Positions 21,003 to 29,764 of a stretch of 64,000 bases of DNA are shown here, in pieces. The notes beneath the pieces are model-generated. The model searched no databases. It saw only the letters and a list, made by a program, of their open reading frames with translations, and had not been told where the DNA came from. The position numbers and the translations under genes are program-made. This stretch comes from Pseudarthrobacter equi (GTDB taxonomy: Bacteria > Actinomycetota > Actinomycetes > Actinomycetales > Micrococcaceae): positions 1,798,001-1,862,000 of the forward strand of contig NZ_LT629779.1 of the NCBI RefSeq assembly GCF_900105535.1, written 5' to 3'. Within the stretch, counting starts at the first letter, position 1, and each line of letters opens with the position of its first letter.

Positions 21003-21506
21003 GTGCATCCGCAGATAACCATCCGCAGCGCCGTCGAACCGGATTACGACGCCGTTGCCCGCATCACCCGCGATTCCTACCTCGCCGCCGGCTACTTCGA
21101 GGACGCCGCGCACCCCTACATGGTCAAGGTCCAGGACGTCGCGGACCGCGCCGGCCAGGCTACCATCTGGGTCGCCGAACGCGGGGGAGCGGTGGTGGGG
21201 TCGGTAACCCTGGCGCTGGCGGGCGAGCCGTATGCGGACATCGCCCTGCCGGATGAGCTCGAATTCCGGATGCTGGTGGTGGACCCCGCCGTGCAGCGCA
21301 GCGGCGCCGGCCGGGCCATGGTGGAGGCCATCATCGAGCACGCCCGGTCCCTTCCCGGCATCAACGCAGTGGCCCTCACCACGGGCCAGACCTGGGAAAG
21401 CGCCCACGGCCTCTACCGCACCACGGGCTTCCGCCGGGTCCCCGAACGCGACTGGCTTGTGCCCGGAACCGACATAAAGCTGCTGGTTTACCGGCTGGAC
21501 CTGTAG
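21003..21506 (+). CDS. GNAT family N-acetyltransferase
   Basis: This 167-residue single-domain GNAT enzyme transfers an acyl group from acyl-CoA to an amine. Motif A is present as LEFRMLVVDPAVQRSGAGRA, containing the CoA pyrophosphate-binding Q/RxxGxG/A pattern (about 88-101). Motif B follows as WESAHGLYRTTGFRRVPERD. The N terminus ITIRSAVEPDYDAVARITRDSY is typical of the fold. GTG 21003 follows TACCAT by 6 nt, and no ribosome site is visible, so translation is probably leaderless. The substrate cannot be told from sequence. RidA follows in the same direction after 49 nt. Confidence 0.9.
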   Translation: MHPQITIRSAVEPDYDAVARITRDSYLAAGYFEDAAHPYMVKVQDVADRAGQATIWVAERGGAVVGSVTLALAGEPYADIALPDELEFRMLVVDPAVQRSGAGRAMVEAIIEHARSLPGINAVALTTGQTWESAHGLYRTTGFRRVPERDWLVPGTDIKLLVYRLDL

Positions 21507-21555
21507 CCGCCCTACAGTGGTGCCGACCCGCATTCCATTGTTGAAAGGCCCCGCT

Positions 21556-21936
21556 ATGCGCAAAACCTACGGCACCGGTTCCGTCTGGGAACAGTCCCTC
21601 GGCTACTCCCGCGCCGTCCAGGTGGACAACACCCTGTACATCTCGGCCACCGCGGCAAGCGGCGAAAACGGGATCGTGGGCGAAGACTTCTACACCCAGA
21701 CGCAGTTCATCCTGCAGAAACTGGGCGATGTCCTCGCCGATGCCGGGTTCGGCTACGAGGACGTGGTCCAGTCCAAGCTGTACCTGACGGACATCAGCCA
21801 GTGGGAAGACGCCGGCCGCGCCCACGGCGAGGTCTTCGGCGAGATCCGCCCCACCCTGTCACTGGTGCACGTCCTGCCGTTCCTCGACCCGAAGATGCTG
21901 GTCGAAATCGAACTGGTGGCCCAGAAAAGCGCCTGA
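21556..21936 (+). CDS. RidA family protein
   Basis: This 126-residue YjgF/RidA protein belongs to a family of soluble trimers that hydrolyse reactive enamine/imine intermediates from PLP enzymes. Recognisable features are the N-terminal strand, TLYISATAASGENG, the central VVQSKLYLTDI, and the C-terminal IRPTLSLVHVLPFLDPKMLVEIE, whose Arg is at the position of the substrate-binding Arg. I chose ATG 21556, with GAAAGG about 8 nt upstream, over the frame extension to 21517. The gene converges with the citrate-type response regulator across a 24-nt gap containing a hairpin. Confidence 0.92.
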   Translation: MRKTYGTGSVWEQSLGYSRAVQVDNTLYISATAASGENGIVGEDFYTQTQFILQKLGDVLADAGFGYEDVVQSKLYLTDISQWEDAGRAHGEVFGEIRPTLSLVHVLPFLDPKMLVEIELVAQKSA

Positions 21937-21946
21937 GCTGCCCTGA

Positions 21947-21975
21947 CTGCCGGACCGGTGTCACGCCACCGGCAG
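21947..21975. terminator. Hairpin between convergent ridA-like and response regulator genes
   Basis: CTGCCGG / CCGGCAG pairs across 15 nt, with an alternative inner pairing CCGGTG / CACCGG. It overlaps the last codons of the minus-strand gene, so it could serve both directions. There is no T-run. Confidence 0.35.
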
Positions 21976-22623
21976 GCCGTAGCGGTGCTCCGGCCTGCCG
22001 GTGGTCCCGTACCGGAGCTGGATGTCCACGGCGCCATCGTCCGCCAGCGATGACAGGTACCGTTGCGCCGTGGCCCGCGAAACGCCCACCCGCGCCGCGA
22101 CCTCCGCAGCGGAGTACTGCTGGCCCGGTTCCAGCGAATCCAGCACCGCAGCCTCGGTGGCGGAGCGCGGTTTGGCCGACGGCGTGACGTCGCCCGGGAT
22201 GAGCGATCTCTTGGCCCGTTCCAGGGACTCCTGGTCCAAGGCCCCGGGCTGGGCCAGCAGCCGCCGGTACCTGGCGTAGGACCGGAGCTGCTGCGACAAC
22301 GCATCTGCCGTGAACGGCTTCAGCAGGTAACCAAGGGCGCCGCGGCGGAAGGCCACCCGGACGGATGCGGTGTCTGACGCGGCGCTGAGCATCACGGTGT
22401 CCACGTCCAGCTGCTGCAGCAGGTCCAGCCCCGAAGCATCCGGCAGGTAGACGTCCAGCAGCACCAGGTCCGGCCGGAGGCTGTGGATGGCCTGCAAGGC
22501 CAGTGACGCCGTCCCCACAGGGGCCAGCGCCAGGAACCCGGCCACCGAGTCCACGTAGGCGGCGTGCAGTTTGGCGACGTGGAAGTCGTCGTCCACGATC
22601 AGCACCCGGAAGTCGTCAGCCAT
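21961..22623 (-). CDS. CitB/DcuR-type response regulator
   Basis: This 220-residue regulator has a receiver domain (1-120) with acid pocket Asp11-Asp12, phospho-acceptor Asp57 in LLDVYLP and Lys102 in YLLKPF. The C-terminal helix-turn-helix region (about 150-220, YSAAEVAARVGVSRATAQRY) is of the CitB/DcuR class, which controls C4-dicarboxylate or citrate uptake. I chose the ATG at 22623 because AAGGAAAGG lies 6-8 nt upstream; an in-frame ATG six codons earlier would delete that site. It overlaps the sensor kinase stop by 8 nt. The adjacent CitMHS transporter is the likely target. Confidence 0.93.
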   Translation of the reverse strand: MADDFRVLIVDDDFHVAKLHAAYVDSVAGFLALAPVGTASLALQAIHSLRPDLVLLDVYLPDASGLDLLQQLDVDTVMLSAASDTASVRVAFRRGALGYLLKPFTADALSQQLRSYARYRRLLAQPGALDQESLERAKRSLIPGDVTPSAKPRSATEAAVLDSLEPGQQYSAAEVAARVGVSRATAQRYLSSLADDGAVDIQLRYGTTGRPEHRYGLPVA

Positions 22624-24343
22624 TCTGGTCCTTTCCTTCATCGGAAGTCTGTGCGGCAGTGCCCGCGGTGGTGTGCGGCAGGGTGGCCATGAACACCGCG
22701 CCGGGCCCGCCGCTGCTGCCGCGGTCCAGGACCGTGACGTCTCCGCCCCGGCGGCGCGCCAGTTGCCGGGCGAGGGCCAGTCCGAAGCCCTGCCCGCCGC
22801 CGTTACGGTTGTTTCTGTTCAGCGCGCCCGTGGCGGTGGTGAAGCCCTCGGCGAACACCGCTTCCGTGTCCGTTCCCTCGGCCAGCCCGTCACCCGAGTC
22901 GGCGACCACGACGTGCAGCGTCCCGCCGTTGTCGCCCGGCTCGTCCAGCACCTCAAGCTCAACCCATTTCTCCGCTGCAGCACCGGCCACGGCCGCGTTA
23001 ACCGCGTTGTCGATCAGGTTGCCCAGCACCGTGGTGACATCCTGCGCCTCGGTCACCTGGCCCCGGACCAGGGTTTCCGGACCGATCCGCAGGGACACGC
23101 CCCGTTCGTCAGCCTCCACGCCCTTGGCACCCACGAAAGCCTGGAGGTAGGGGTCCTGGAGCAGCTCGGCCTGCTCCACGGGGAACTTCAGCGGTCCGGT
23201 GGCGGCCAGGGTGGCGAGGTAGTCGCGTGCCTGCCGGTGCTGGCCGATGCTCATGAACCCTGCCAGCGTGTGGAGCTGGTTGGCGAATTCGTGGCGCTGG
23301 GCGCGGAGCGCGGTGGACATGGTGCCCACGGCGTCCAGCTGCCGGGTGAGTTCCTGGAGTTCGGTGCGGTCCCTAAGCATCACCACCCATCCCAGGTCCT
23401 CGCGCCCGTGCAGGGCCTTGCGGGCATTGGCCACCAGCACCCGCCCGCCGGCCACCAGCTCCACGGCATCGGCGGCTGGCCGGTCCGGGCTGGTCAGGGA
23501 GGTCAACTGGTCCGGCACCGGGGCATCCTCCCAGCGTGTGCCGGCCAGGTCCGGCAGCCCGAGCATGCGCTGCGCCGCGGCGTTGAACACGCTCACCCGG
23601 CCGTCTGCGGAGACGCCAATGACACCGTCGTCCACGCCCTGGAGCACGGCCACCTGGTCGTGGACCAGCGTGCTGATCTCCTCCGGTTCCAGCCCCAGCG
23701 TGAGCCGCTGCAGCCGGCGGCGCAGCAGGAACGAGCCCAGGATGCCGGCCAGCAGGGCGCCGGCGGCGGTCAGCGCCACGGGGCCGATGTCCCGGGCGAC
23801 GCTCTGGCCCACCGTTTCCATCGAGTAGCCGACGCTGATCTCGCCCACCACAGTCGAGTTGTCCGCGGCATAGACCGGGACCTTCGCTCCCGCCGATGCC
23901 CCCAGCGTTCCGGTGTTCCGGGTGGTGACTTCCTGACCGGCCAGCGCCTCGGACGGATCGGTGCTGACCTTTTCGCCGAGCCGCTGGGGATCCGGGTGGG
24001 CCAGGCGGATGCCCTCTTCGTCGGTGATCACCACGAACAGTGCCCCGGTGCGGGTGCGCGCCGCTTCGGCGGAAACCTGCAGGGGACCGGACGCCAGCTC
24101 AGACGCCGGGGGAGTGCCCTCTTCACCGCTGATGGCCAGCACATAGGCGCGCACCTCGGGATCCGAGGCCACCGTGCGTGCCAGCGTCAGGGCCTGGTTT
24201 TCCGCTTCGCTGCCCACCCGGTCATAAGTGAGCCAGGTGTGGACCGCGGCGCTGAGCAGAACCACCAAAAGCACTACGCCCAGCTGCAACAGGAGGGTCT
24301 GGGTAGAGAACCGCAGCGGGGTGCGCGGCACGGAGCGCTGCAT
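22616..24343 (-). CDS. CitA/DcuS-type sensor histidine kinase
   Basis: This 575-residue membrane sensor has helix 1 (about 16-36), an extracytoplasmic PAS-like (PDC/sCACHE) domain containing SEAENQALTLARTVASDPEV and VVITDEEGIRLAHPDPQRLG, and helix 2 (about 187-209). A cytoplasmic PAS domain follows (VLQGVDDGVIGVSADGRVSV), then a SpoOB-type phospho-acceptor box RAQRHEFANQLHTLAGFM with His351, and a HATPase domain (LGNLIDNAVNAA, DSGDGLAEG). This is the architecture of citrate, fumarate and malate sensors. AAGGAGGATC precedes the ATG. It is divergent from the CitMHS gene, which supports citrate or a related anion as the signal. Confidence 0.94.
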   Translation of the reverse strand: MQRSVPRTPLRFSTQTLLLQLGVVLLVVLLSAAVHTWLTYDRVGSEAENQALTLARTVASDPEVRAYVLAISGEEGTPPASELASGPLQVSAEAARTRTGALFVVITDEEGIRLAHPDPQRLGEKVSTDPSEALAGQEVTTRNTGTLGASAGAKVPVYAADNSTVVGEISVGYSMETVGQSVARDIGPVALTAAGALLAGILGSFLLRRRLQRLTLGLEPEEISTLVHDQVAVLQGVDDGVIGVSADGRVSVFNAAAQRMLGLPDLAGTRWEDAPVPDQLTSLTSPDRPAADAVELVAGGRVLVANARKALHGREDLGWVVMLRDRTELQELTRQLDAVGTMSTALRAQRHEFANQLHTLAGFMSIGQHRQARDYLATLAATGPLKFPVEQAELLQDPYLQAFVGAKGVEADERGVSLRIGPETLVRGQVTEAQDVTTVLGNLIDNAVNAAVAGAAAEKWVELEVLDEPGDNGGTLHVVVADSGDGLAEGTDTEAVFAEGFTTATGALNRNNRNGGGQGFGLALARQLARRRGGDVTVLDRGSSGGPGAVFMATLPHTTAGTAAQTSDEGKDQNG

Positions 24344-24432
24344 GATCCTCCTTGACTGGCACGGGCCTGGCGGCCTTCAACTACGGCGTCTCCTACGCGG
24401 GATCTTCAGTATGGATACCGCGTGAGCACAAT

Positions 24433-24445
24433 GAGCAAAATGCTC
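24433..24445. promoter_or_regulatory. Candidate operator in the sensor kinase/CitMHS intergenic region
   Basis: The inverted repeat GAGCA-AAA-TGCTC is preceded 5 nt upstream by another GAGCA copy (24424-24428), in a locally AT-rich stretch of the 217-nt divergent region. The position fits a binding site for the adjacent response regulator. No experimental match is known to me. Confidence 0.35.
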
Positions 24446-24560
24446 CCAATAAGCAGTATGCCAATCAATTGAGCCAAAGGCACGGCCGTGACGTCCGCCA
24501 CCCTACAGTCTGTAGCACGCATCACAACGCTGTGGTGCCGTTCACAAGAAGGAGCCGGCT

Positions 24561-26039
24561 GTGCTGGTAATACTTGGATTCGCCATGATCGCGGTGTTCA
24601 TGGTGCTGATCATGACGAAGAAGTTGACGCCAGTGCTGGCGCTGATCATCGTCCCCACCGCTTTTGGCCTTTTCGCAGGTGCCGGCCTCGGCATCGGGGA
24701 CATGGTCCTGGACTCGATGAAGTCCATGACGTCCACCGCGGCCCTGCTGATGTTCGCCATCATCTACTTCGGCCTGATGATCGACGTCGGACTGTTCGAC
24801 CCGCTGGTGAAGTTCATCCTCCGCAAGCTGGGCAACGACCCCGCCAAGGTTGTCCTGGGCACCGCCCTGCTGGCCGCCGCTGTCTCCCTGGACGGTGACG
24901 GCTCCACCACCTTCATCCTCACCACCGCGGCCATGCTGCCGATCTACCTGCGCCTGAAGATGAGCCCCGTGGTCCTCACCTGCGTCGCCGGCCTCGCCAA
25001 CGGCACCATGAACATCGTCCCGTGGGGCGGTCCCACGGCCCGCGCAGCCACCGCACTGAAGATCGACGTCAACGATGTCTTCGTGCCCATGATCCCGTCG
25101 CTCATCGGCGGCATCGTTGTGGTCCTCGTCTTCGCCTGGATCCTCGGCCTGCAGGAACGCAACCGCCTCCGCAGCACCCAGCCCGAAATCTGGGGCGTAC
25201 CCGATACCGCAGCAGAGTTCGACGGCGGCGCTCCCGCCGGCCCGGCCGCCGGTTCCGGCGCAGGCCGTGGACGCAAGGGCAACACCCCCGGCGGGGCAGC
25301 CCCCGCAGGCGCTTCAGTCGACGGCGGTTCCGTGGCAGTGCTCGAACGCACCGAGACGCTCGTGGACGACCACGACGCCGCCATGGCAGACACTGCACTG
25401 GACCCCAACCGCAGCACGCTGCGCCCCAAGCTGTTCTGGTTCAACCTGGGCCTGACCGTGGCCGTCATGGCCATGCTCATCGCCGACCTCGTGCCGCTGC
25501 CCTACGTCTTCATGGTGGGCTCCGCCATTGCGCTGCTGGTCAACTTCCCCAAGGTCAAGGACCAGGGCGCCCAGCTCGTGGCACACTCCTCCTCGATCGT
25601 GGCCGTGGTCAGCATGGTCATGGCAGCGTCCGTCCTCACCGGCGTGCTCACCGGCACCGGCATGGTGGAAGCCATGTCCGCCTGGCTGGTGCAGATCATC
25701 CCGTCCAGCATGGGCCCGCTCATGGCAGTCATCACCGGCCTGCTCAGCATCCCCATGACGTTCTTCATGAGCAACGACGCCTTCTACTTCGGCGTCCTGC
25801 CGGTCCTGAGCGAGACCGCCGCGCACTACGGCATCGGCGCCGCCGAAATGGCCCGGGCCTCCATCACCGGCCAGCCCTTCCACATGCAGAGCCCGCTGGT
25901 GCCGGCCATCCTGCTGCTGGTGTCCCTGGCCAAGGTGGACCTCGGCGACCACCACAAGAAGGTCCTGTGGCGCGCCGCCGTGGTGTCCCTGGTCATGCTG
26001 GGAATCGGCATGCTGACCGGAGCCATCGGGATCGGTTAG
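24561..26039 (+). CDS. CitMHS family citrate transporter
   Basis: This 492-residue polytopic transporter of the CitMHS family is a proton symporter for citrate bound to Mg2+ or Ca2+. Family features are SLDGDGSTTFILTTAAMLPI and the C-terminal SNDAFYFGVLPVLSE plus ITGQPFHMQSPLVPA. A hydrophilic central loop of about 85 residues (residues 200-290), rich in Gly, Ala and Asp, separates the two membrane halves and is longer than I would expect. The start is GTG 24561 with AAGGAG 7 nt upstream. It is divergent from the CitA/CitB-like pair, the usual arrangement for induction by external citrate. Confidence 0.93.
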   Translation: MLVILGFAMIAVFMVLIMTKKLTPVLALIIVPTAFGLFAGAGLGIGDMVLDSMKSMTSTAALLMFAIIYFGLMIDVGLFDPLVKFILRKLGNDPAKVVLGTALLAAAVSLDGDGSTTFILTTAAMLPIYLRLKMSPVVLTCVAGLANGTMNIVPWGGPTARAATALKIDVNDVFVPMIPSLIGGIVVVLVFAWILGLQERNRLRSTQPEIWGVPDTAAEFDGGAPAGPAAGSGAGRGRKGNTPGGAAPAGASVDGGSVAVLERTETLVDDHDAAMADTALDPNRSTLRPKLFWFNLGLTVAVMAMLIADLVPLPYVFMVGSAIALLVNFPKVKDQGAQLVAHSSSIVAVVSMVMAASVLTGVLTGTGMVEAMSAWLVQIIPSSMGPLMAVITGLLSIPMTFFMSNDAFYFGVLPVLSETAAHYGIGAAEMARASITGQPFHMQSPLVPAILLLVSLAKVDLGDHHKKVLWRAAVVSLVMLGIGMLTGAIGIG

Positions 26040-26091
26040 TCTGTTGCTGCCTGCGGCTGGCCCTCCGGGGCCGGCCAACGGCAGCGAAAGG

Positions 26092-26129
26092 TGCCCGTCT
26101 GACGCCCGCTGGGGGCCGTCAGACGGGCA
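26092..26129 (+). terminator. Terminator after the citrate transporter gene
   Basis: A 13-bp perfect stem (TGCCCGTCTGACG / CGTCAGACGGGCA) with a 12-nt loop is followed by TCTGCGTTTCC. It separates the transporter from gatC. Confidence 0.75.
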
Positions 26130-26144
26130 TCTGCGTTTCCCCAC

Positions 26145-26150
26145 TAGAAT
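26145..26150 (+). promoter_or_regulatory. Candidate -10 box for gatCAB
   Basis: TAGAAT lies 37 nt before the gatC ATG. It is followed by a leader with an AGGGGAG ribosome site. No convincing -35 is visible because the upstream DNA is the terminator stem. Confidence 0.45.
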
Positions 26151-26187
26151 GGATCGGAAACCAATCCGAACTTTGCAGGGGAGATCC

Positions 26188-26484
26188 ATGGCTGCGATCA
26201 ACCGTGACGATGTTGCGCACCTCGCGCGGCTCGCTCACATCGAGATGAGTGCCGAAGAGCTGGACAGGATGGCCGGAGAACTCGCCGTCATCGTTGATTC
26301 GGTCAAGTCCGTCAGCGAAGCCGCCGGAGACGACGTCCCGGCCACCTCGCACCCCATTCCGCTGACCAACGTCTTCCGCGAGGACGTTGTGGGGCACACG
26401 TTCAGCGCCGAGCAAGCGCTGTCCGGAGCTCCGGACTCGGACGACAACCGTTTCAAGGTCCCGGCAATCCTGGATGAGGCATAA
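26188..26484 (+). CDS. gatC: Asp-tRNA(Asn)/Glu-tRNA(Gln) amidotransferase subunit C
   Basis: GatC is the small stabilising subunit of the GatCAB complex that converts misacylated Glu-tRNA(Gln) and Asp-tRNA(Asn) to the correct amide forms. The protein is 98 residues, normal for the family, with the N-terminal VAHLARLAHIEMSAEELDRM helix region and a C-terminal DNRFKVPAIL tail. I chose ATG 26188 because CAGGGGAG lies 5-11 nt upstream; the frame is open further upstream only through the preceding terminator hairpin. gatA starts 3 nt after its stop, and gatB follows, giving the standard operon. Confidence 0.96.
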   Translation: MAAINRDDVAHLARLAHIEMSAEELDRMAGELAVIVDSVKSVSEAAGDDVPATSHPIPLTNVFREDVVGHTFSAEQALSGAPDSDDNRFKVPAILDEA

Positions 26485-26487
26485 ACC

Positions 26488-28062
26488 ATGACTGAACAGA
26501 GCACCGCTGCCGAGGGCCTGATCCGCCTGTCCGCAGCCGACCTTGCCGAGAAGCTCCGCGCCGGCGAGGTCACCGCCGTCGAAGCCACCCAGGCGTACCT
26601 GGACCGGATCGCCACAGTGGACGGCGGAGAACGCGGCGTCAACGCCTTCCTGCACGTCAACGCCGAGGAGGCGCTCGCCGTCGCCGCCGAAGTTGACGCC
26701 ATCCGTGCCGCCGGCGGAGCGGAAGCCGAAGCACTGCACTACCTGGCCGGCGTTCCCATCGCCGTCAAGGACCTGATCGTCACCATCGGGCAGCCCACCA
26801 CGGCCGGCTCGAAAATCCTCGAAGGCTGGCACAGCCCCTACGACGCCACCGTCGTGGAGCGGCTGCGGGCCGCGAAGATGCCCATCCTGGGCAAGACCAA
26901 CCTGGACGAGTTCGCCATGGGGTCCTCCACCGAGCACTCGGCCTATGGACCCACCCGCAACCCCTGGGACCTGGACCGGATCCCCGGCGGTTCCGGCGGC
27001 GGTTCCGCTGCCGCCGTCGCCGCGTTCGAAGCCCCCCTGGCCCTGGGCACCGACACCGGCGGGTCCATCCGCCAGCCCGGCGCCGTCACCGGCACCGTGG
27101 GCGTCAAGCCCACCTACGGCAGCGTCTCCCGCTACGGCGCCATCGCCATGGCCTCCTCGCTGGACCAGATCGGGCCCGTCACCCGGACCGTGCTGGACTC
27201 CGCACTCCTGCACCAGGTCATCGGCGGCCACGATCCCCGCGACTCCACCTCGCTGCCCGAGCCGCTGGCCGACCTCGTGGCCGCCGCAAAGACCGGCAAC
27301 GTCGAAGGCCTGCGGATCGGCATCATCAAGGAGCTGCACGGCGAGGGCTACCAGGCCGGCGTCGAAAGCCGCTTCAACGAATCCCTGGAACTGCTCAAGG
27401 AAGCCGGCGCGGAAATCGTCGAGGTCTCCTGCCCCAACTTCCAGTACGCGCTCGGTGCCTACTACCTGATCATGCCGTCCGAGGCCTCCTCCAACCTGGC
27501 CAAGTTCGACGGCGTCCGGTTCGGTTTGCGGGTCCTGCCCACCGATCCGCCGCTCACCATTGAACGGGTGATGGCCGCTACCCGCGCCGCCGGCTTCGGC
27601 GACGAGGTCAAACGCCGCATCATTCTGGGCACCTACGCCCTGAGTGCCGGTTACTACGACGCCTACTACGGTTCGGCGCAGAAGGTCCGCACGCTGGTCC
27701 AGCGCGACTTCGACGCCGCGTTTGAGCTGGCGGATGTCCTGATTTCCCCCACGGCGCCCACCACGGCGTTCAAGCTCGGCGAAAAGCTGGACGATCCGCT
27801 GGCCATGTACCTCAACGACGTCGCCACCATTCCCGCCAACCTGGCCGGAGTCCCCGGACTGTCCCTCCCGGGCGGCCTCGCGGACGAGGACGGGCTCCCC
27901 GTCGGTATCCAGCTGCTGGCCCCCGCCCGCGAGGACGCAAGGCTGTACCGCGTAGGTGCCGTGCTGGAATCGCTGCTGGAAGCCAAGTGGGGCGGACCGC
28001 TGCTTGCGCAGGCCCCCGAACTCGCCACGTCCGGCACCCTCGAAACCCAGGAGGCTAAATAA
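26488..28062 (+). CDS. gatA: Asp-tRNA(Asn)/Glu-tRNA(Gln) amidotransferase subunit A
   Basis: GatA is the amidase-signature subunit that releases ammonia from glutamine for the GatB site. The protein is 524 residues. The catalytic triad is visible: Lys94 in IAVKDL, cis-Ser169 in [12 protein letters not shown], and nucleophile Ser193 in [10 protein letters not shown]. The amidase core runs from about 70 to 480, including [18 protein letters not shown] and the C-terminal [19 protein letters not shown]. The stop TAA shares one base with the gatB ATG. The presence of gatCAB implies this organism makes Gln-tRNA and/or Asn-tRNA by transamidation. Confidence 0.98.
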   Translation: MTEQSTAAEGLIRLSAADLAEKLRAGEVTAVEATQAYLDRIATVDGGERGVNAFLHVNAEEALAVAAEVDAIRAAGGAEAEALHYLAGVPIAVKDLIVTIGQPTTAGSKILEGWHSPYDATVVERLRAAKMPILGKTNLDEFAMGSSTEHSAYGPTRNPWDLDRIPGGSGGGSAAAVAAFEAPLALGTDTGGSIRQPGAVTGTVGVKPTYGSVSRYGAIAMASSLDQIGPVTRTVLDSALLHQVIGGHDPRDSTSLPEPLADLVAAAKTGNVEGLRIGIIKELHGEGYQAGVESRFNESLELLKEAGAEIVEVSCPNFQYALGAYYLIMPSEASSNLAKFDGVRFGLRVLPTDPPLTIERVMAATRAAGFGDEVKRRIILGTYALSAGYYDAYYGSAQKVRTLVQRDFDAAFELADVLISPTAPTTAFKLGEKLDDPLAMYLNDVATIPANLAGVPGLSLPGGLADEDGLPVGIQLLAPAREDARLYRVGAVLESLLEAKWGGPLLAQAPELATSGTLETQEAK

Positions 28063-29570
28063 TGAGCACCGACACCATCCTGAGCTTCGAAGAAGCCATG
28101 GAGAAGTACGATCCCGTCCTGGGGTTTGAGGTCCATGTGGAGCTCAACACCAAAACCAAGATGTTCTCCTCTGCCCCCAACGTGTTTGGCGACGAGCCGA
28201 ACACCAATGTCAACGAGGTGGACCTCGGTCTTCCGGGCGTGCTGCCGGTGGTCAACCGGACGGCCATCGAGTCCTCCATCAAGATCGGCCTGGCGCTGAA
28301 CTGCAAGATCGCCGAGTCCTGCACGTTTGCCCGGAAGCAGTACTTCTACCCGGACACCCCCAAGAACTTCCAAACGTCCCAGTACGAAGACCCCATTGCC
28401 TACGACGGCTACCTGGACATCGAACTGGCCGACGGCACTGTATTCCGTGTGGAGATCGAGCGCGCCCACATGGAAGAGGACGCCGGAAAGCTGACCCACA
28501 TGGGCGGCGCCGCCGGCCGGATCCAGGGCGCCGACTTTTCCCTGGTGGACTACAACCGCTCCGGCGTGCCGTTGGTGGAAATCGTCACCAAGCCCATCGA
28601 AGGGGCCGGGTCCCGCGCACCGGAACTGGCCAAAGCCTATGTGGCAGCGGTCCGCGAGATCGTCAAGAACCTCGGTGTCTCCGATGCCCGGATGGAACGC
28701 GGCAACGTCCGCTGCGACGCCAACGTCTCGCTCCGCCCGCACGGCCGCGAACGGTTCGGCATCCGGTCCGAGACCAAAAACGTGAACTCGCTGCGCGCCG
28801 TCGAACACGCCGTCCGCTACGAGATCCAGCGCCACGCCGCCGTCCTGGACGCCGGCAACCCGGTGGTCCAGGAAACCCGGCACTGGCACGAGGACACCCG
28901 CACCACCACGTCAGGCCGGCCCAAGTCAGACGCCGACGACTACCGCTACTTTCCGGAACCGGACCTGGTCCCCGTGGTGGCGTCCCGTGAATGGGTCGAA
29001 GAGCTCCGTGCCACCCTCCCCGAGCCGCCGGCGGAGCGCCGCAAGCGCCTGCAGGCCGACTGGGGCTACTCTGACCTCGAATTCCGCGACGTGGTGAACG
29101 CCGGGGTCCTGGACGAGATCGAGGAAACCATCGCCGCCGGTGCGAGCGCCTCCGTGGCCCGCAAGTGGTGGATGGGCGAGATCGTGGGCCGCGCCAAGGC
29201 AGCCGACGTCGACCCCGGCCAGCTGGGCGTCCAGCCCGCCACCATCGTGGAACTCGCGCAGATGGTGGAAGCCGGCAAGATCAACAACAAGATGGCAGCC
29301 CAGGTGCTGGACGGCGTCCTCGCCGGGGAAGGCACCCCGGCGGAGATTGTCGAAGCGCGCGGCCTGGCCGTTGTCTCCGACGACGGACCCCTGCTGGAAG
29401 CCATCGATGCAGCCCTCGCCGCGCAGCCGGACGTCGCGGACAAGATCCGCGGCGGCAAGGTCCAGGCCATCGGCGCGATCGTTGGCGGCGTCATGAAGGC
29501 CACCCGTGGCCAGGCCGACGCGGGCCGCGTCCGCGAGCTCATCCTGGAGAAACTGGGCGTCACCGCGTAG
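28062..29570 (+). CDS. gatB: Asp-tRNA(Asn)/Glu-tRNA(Gln) amidotransferase subunit B
   Basis: GatB is the kinase/transamidase subunit. It phosphorylates the carboxyl group of the misacylated aminoacyl-tRNA and amidates it with ammonia from GatA. The protein is 502 residues. Hallmarks include VLGFEVHVELNTKTKMFS near the N terminus, RIQGADFSLVDYNRSGVPLVEIVTKP, and RGNVRCDANVSLRP. The C-terminal tRNA-binding YqeY-like domain contains AGKINNKMAAQVLDGVLAGE. The ATG overlaps the gatA stop by one base. A long two-tier hairpin follows 10 nt after the stop. Confidence 0.98.
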   Translation: MSTDTILSFEEAMEKYDPVLGFEVHVELNTKTKMFSSAPNVFGDEPNTNVNEVDLGLPGVLPVVNRTAIESSIKIGLALNCKIAESCTFARKQYFYPDTPKNFQTSQYEDPIAYDGYLDIELADGTVFRVEIERAHMEEDAGKLTHMGGAAGRIQGADFSLVDYNRSGVPLVEIVTKPIEGAGSRAPELAKAYVAAVREIVKNLGVSDARMERGNVRCDANVSLRPHGRERFGIRSETKNVNSLRAVEHAVRYEIQRHAAVLDAGNPVVQETRHWHEDTRTTTSGRPKSDADDYRYFPEPDLVPVVASREWVEELRATLPEPPAERRKRLQADWGYSDLEFRDVVNAGVLDEIEETIAAGASASVARKWWMGEIVGRAKAADVDPGQLGVQPATIVELAQMVEAGKINNKMAAQVLDGVLAGEGTPAEIVEARGLAVVSDDGPLLEAIDAALAAQPDVADKIRGGKVQAIGAIVGGVMKATRGQADAGRVRELILEKLGVTA

Positions 29571-29580
29571 TAGCGTCACC

Positions 29581-29646
29581 CCCAACTGGGTCGCAGTTAT
29601 TGTCGTTTTGAGCCCTCAAAACGACATCTACTGCGACCCAGTTGGG
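29581..29646. repeat. 66-nt two-tier inverted repeat downstream of gatB
   Basis: The outer arms are 17 bp (CCCAACTGGGTCGCAGT and its exact complement at 29630-29646). The inner arms are 12 bp (TGTCGTTTTGAG / CTCAAAACGACA), separated from the outer arms by unpaired TAT and TCT. The loop is CC. It can fold equally from either strand and ends in GCTTT, consistent with a bidirectional terminator. The inner core GTTTTGA/TCAAAAC reappears at 47955-47972. Confidence 0.85.
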
Positions 29647-29764
29647 CTTTAAGGACCCACTCGGGGGCGGCTGGAAAATACCCGTATCCACTGTCGCCGC
29701 ACGGTCCTACACTGGATCCGTCGGGGCCTGCCGGGCGGCAGGCCGGGTGAAGGAAGTGGCGGAC

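Noticed and set aside
26044..26187. Upstream extension of gatC
   Set aside because: It would have to be translated through a 13-bp terminator stem. ATG 26188 with AGGGGAG gives the usual 98-residue GatC.
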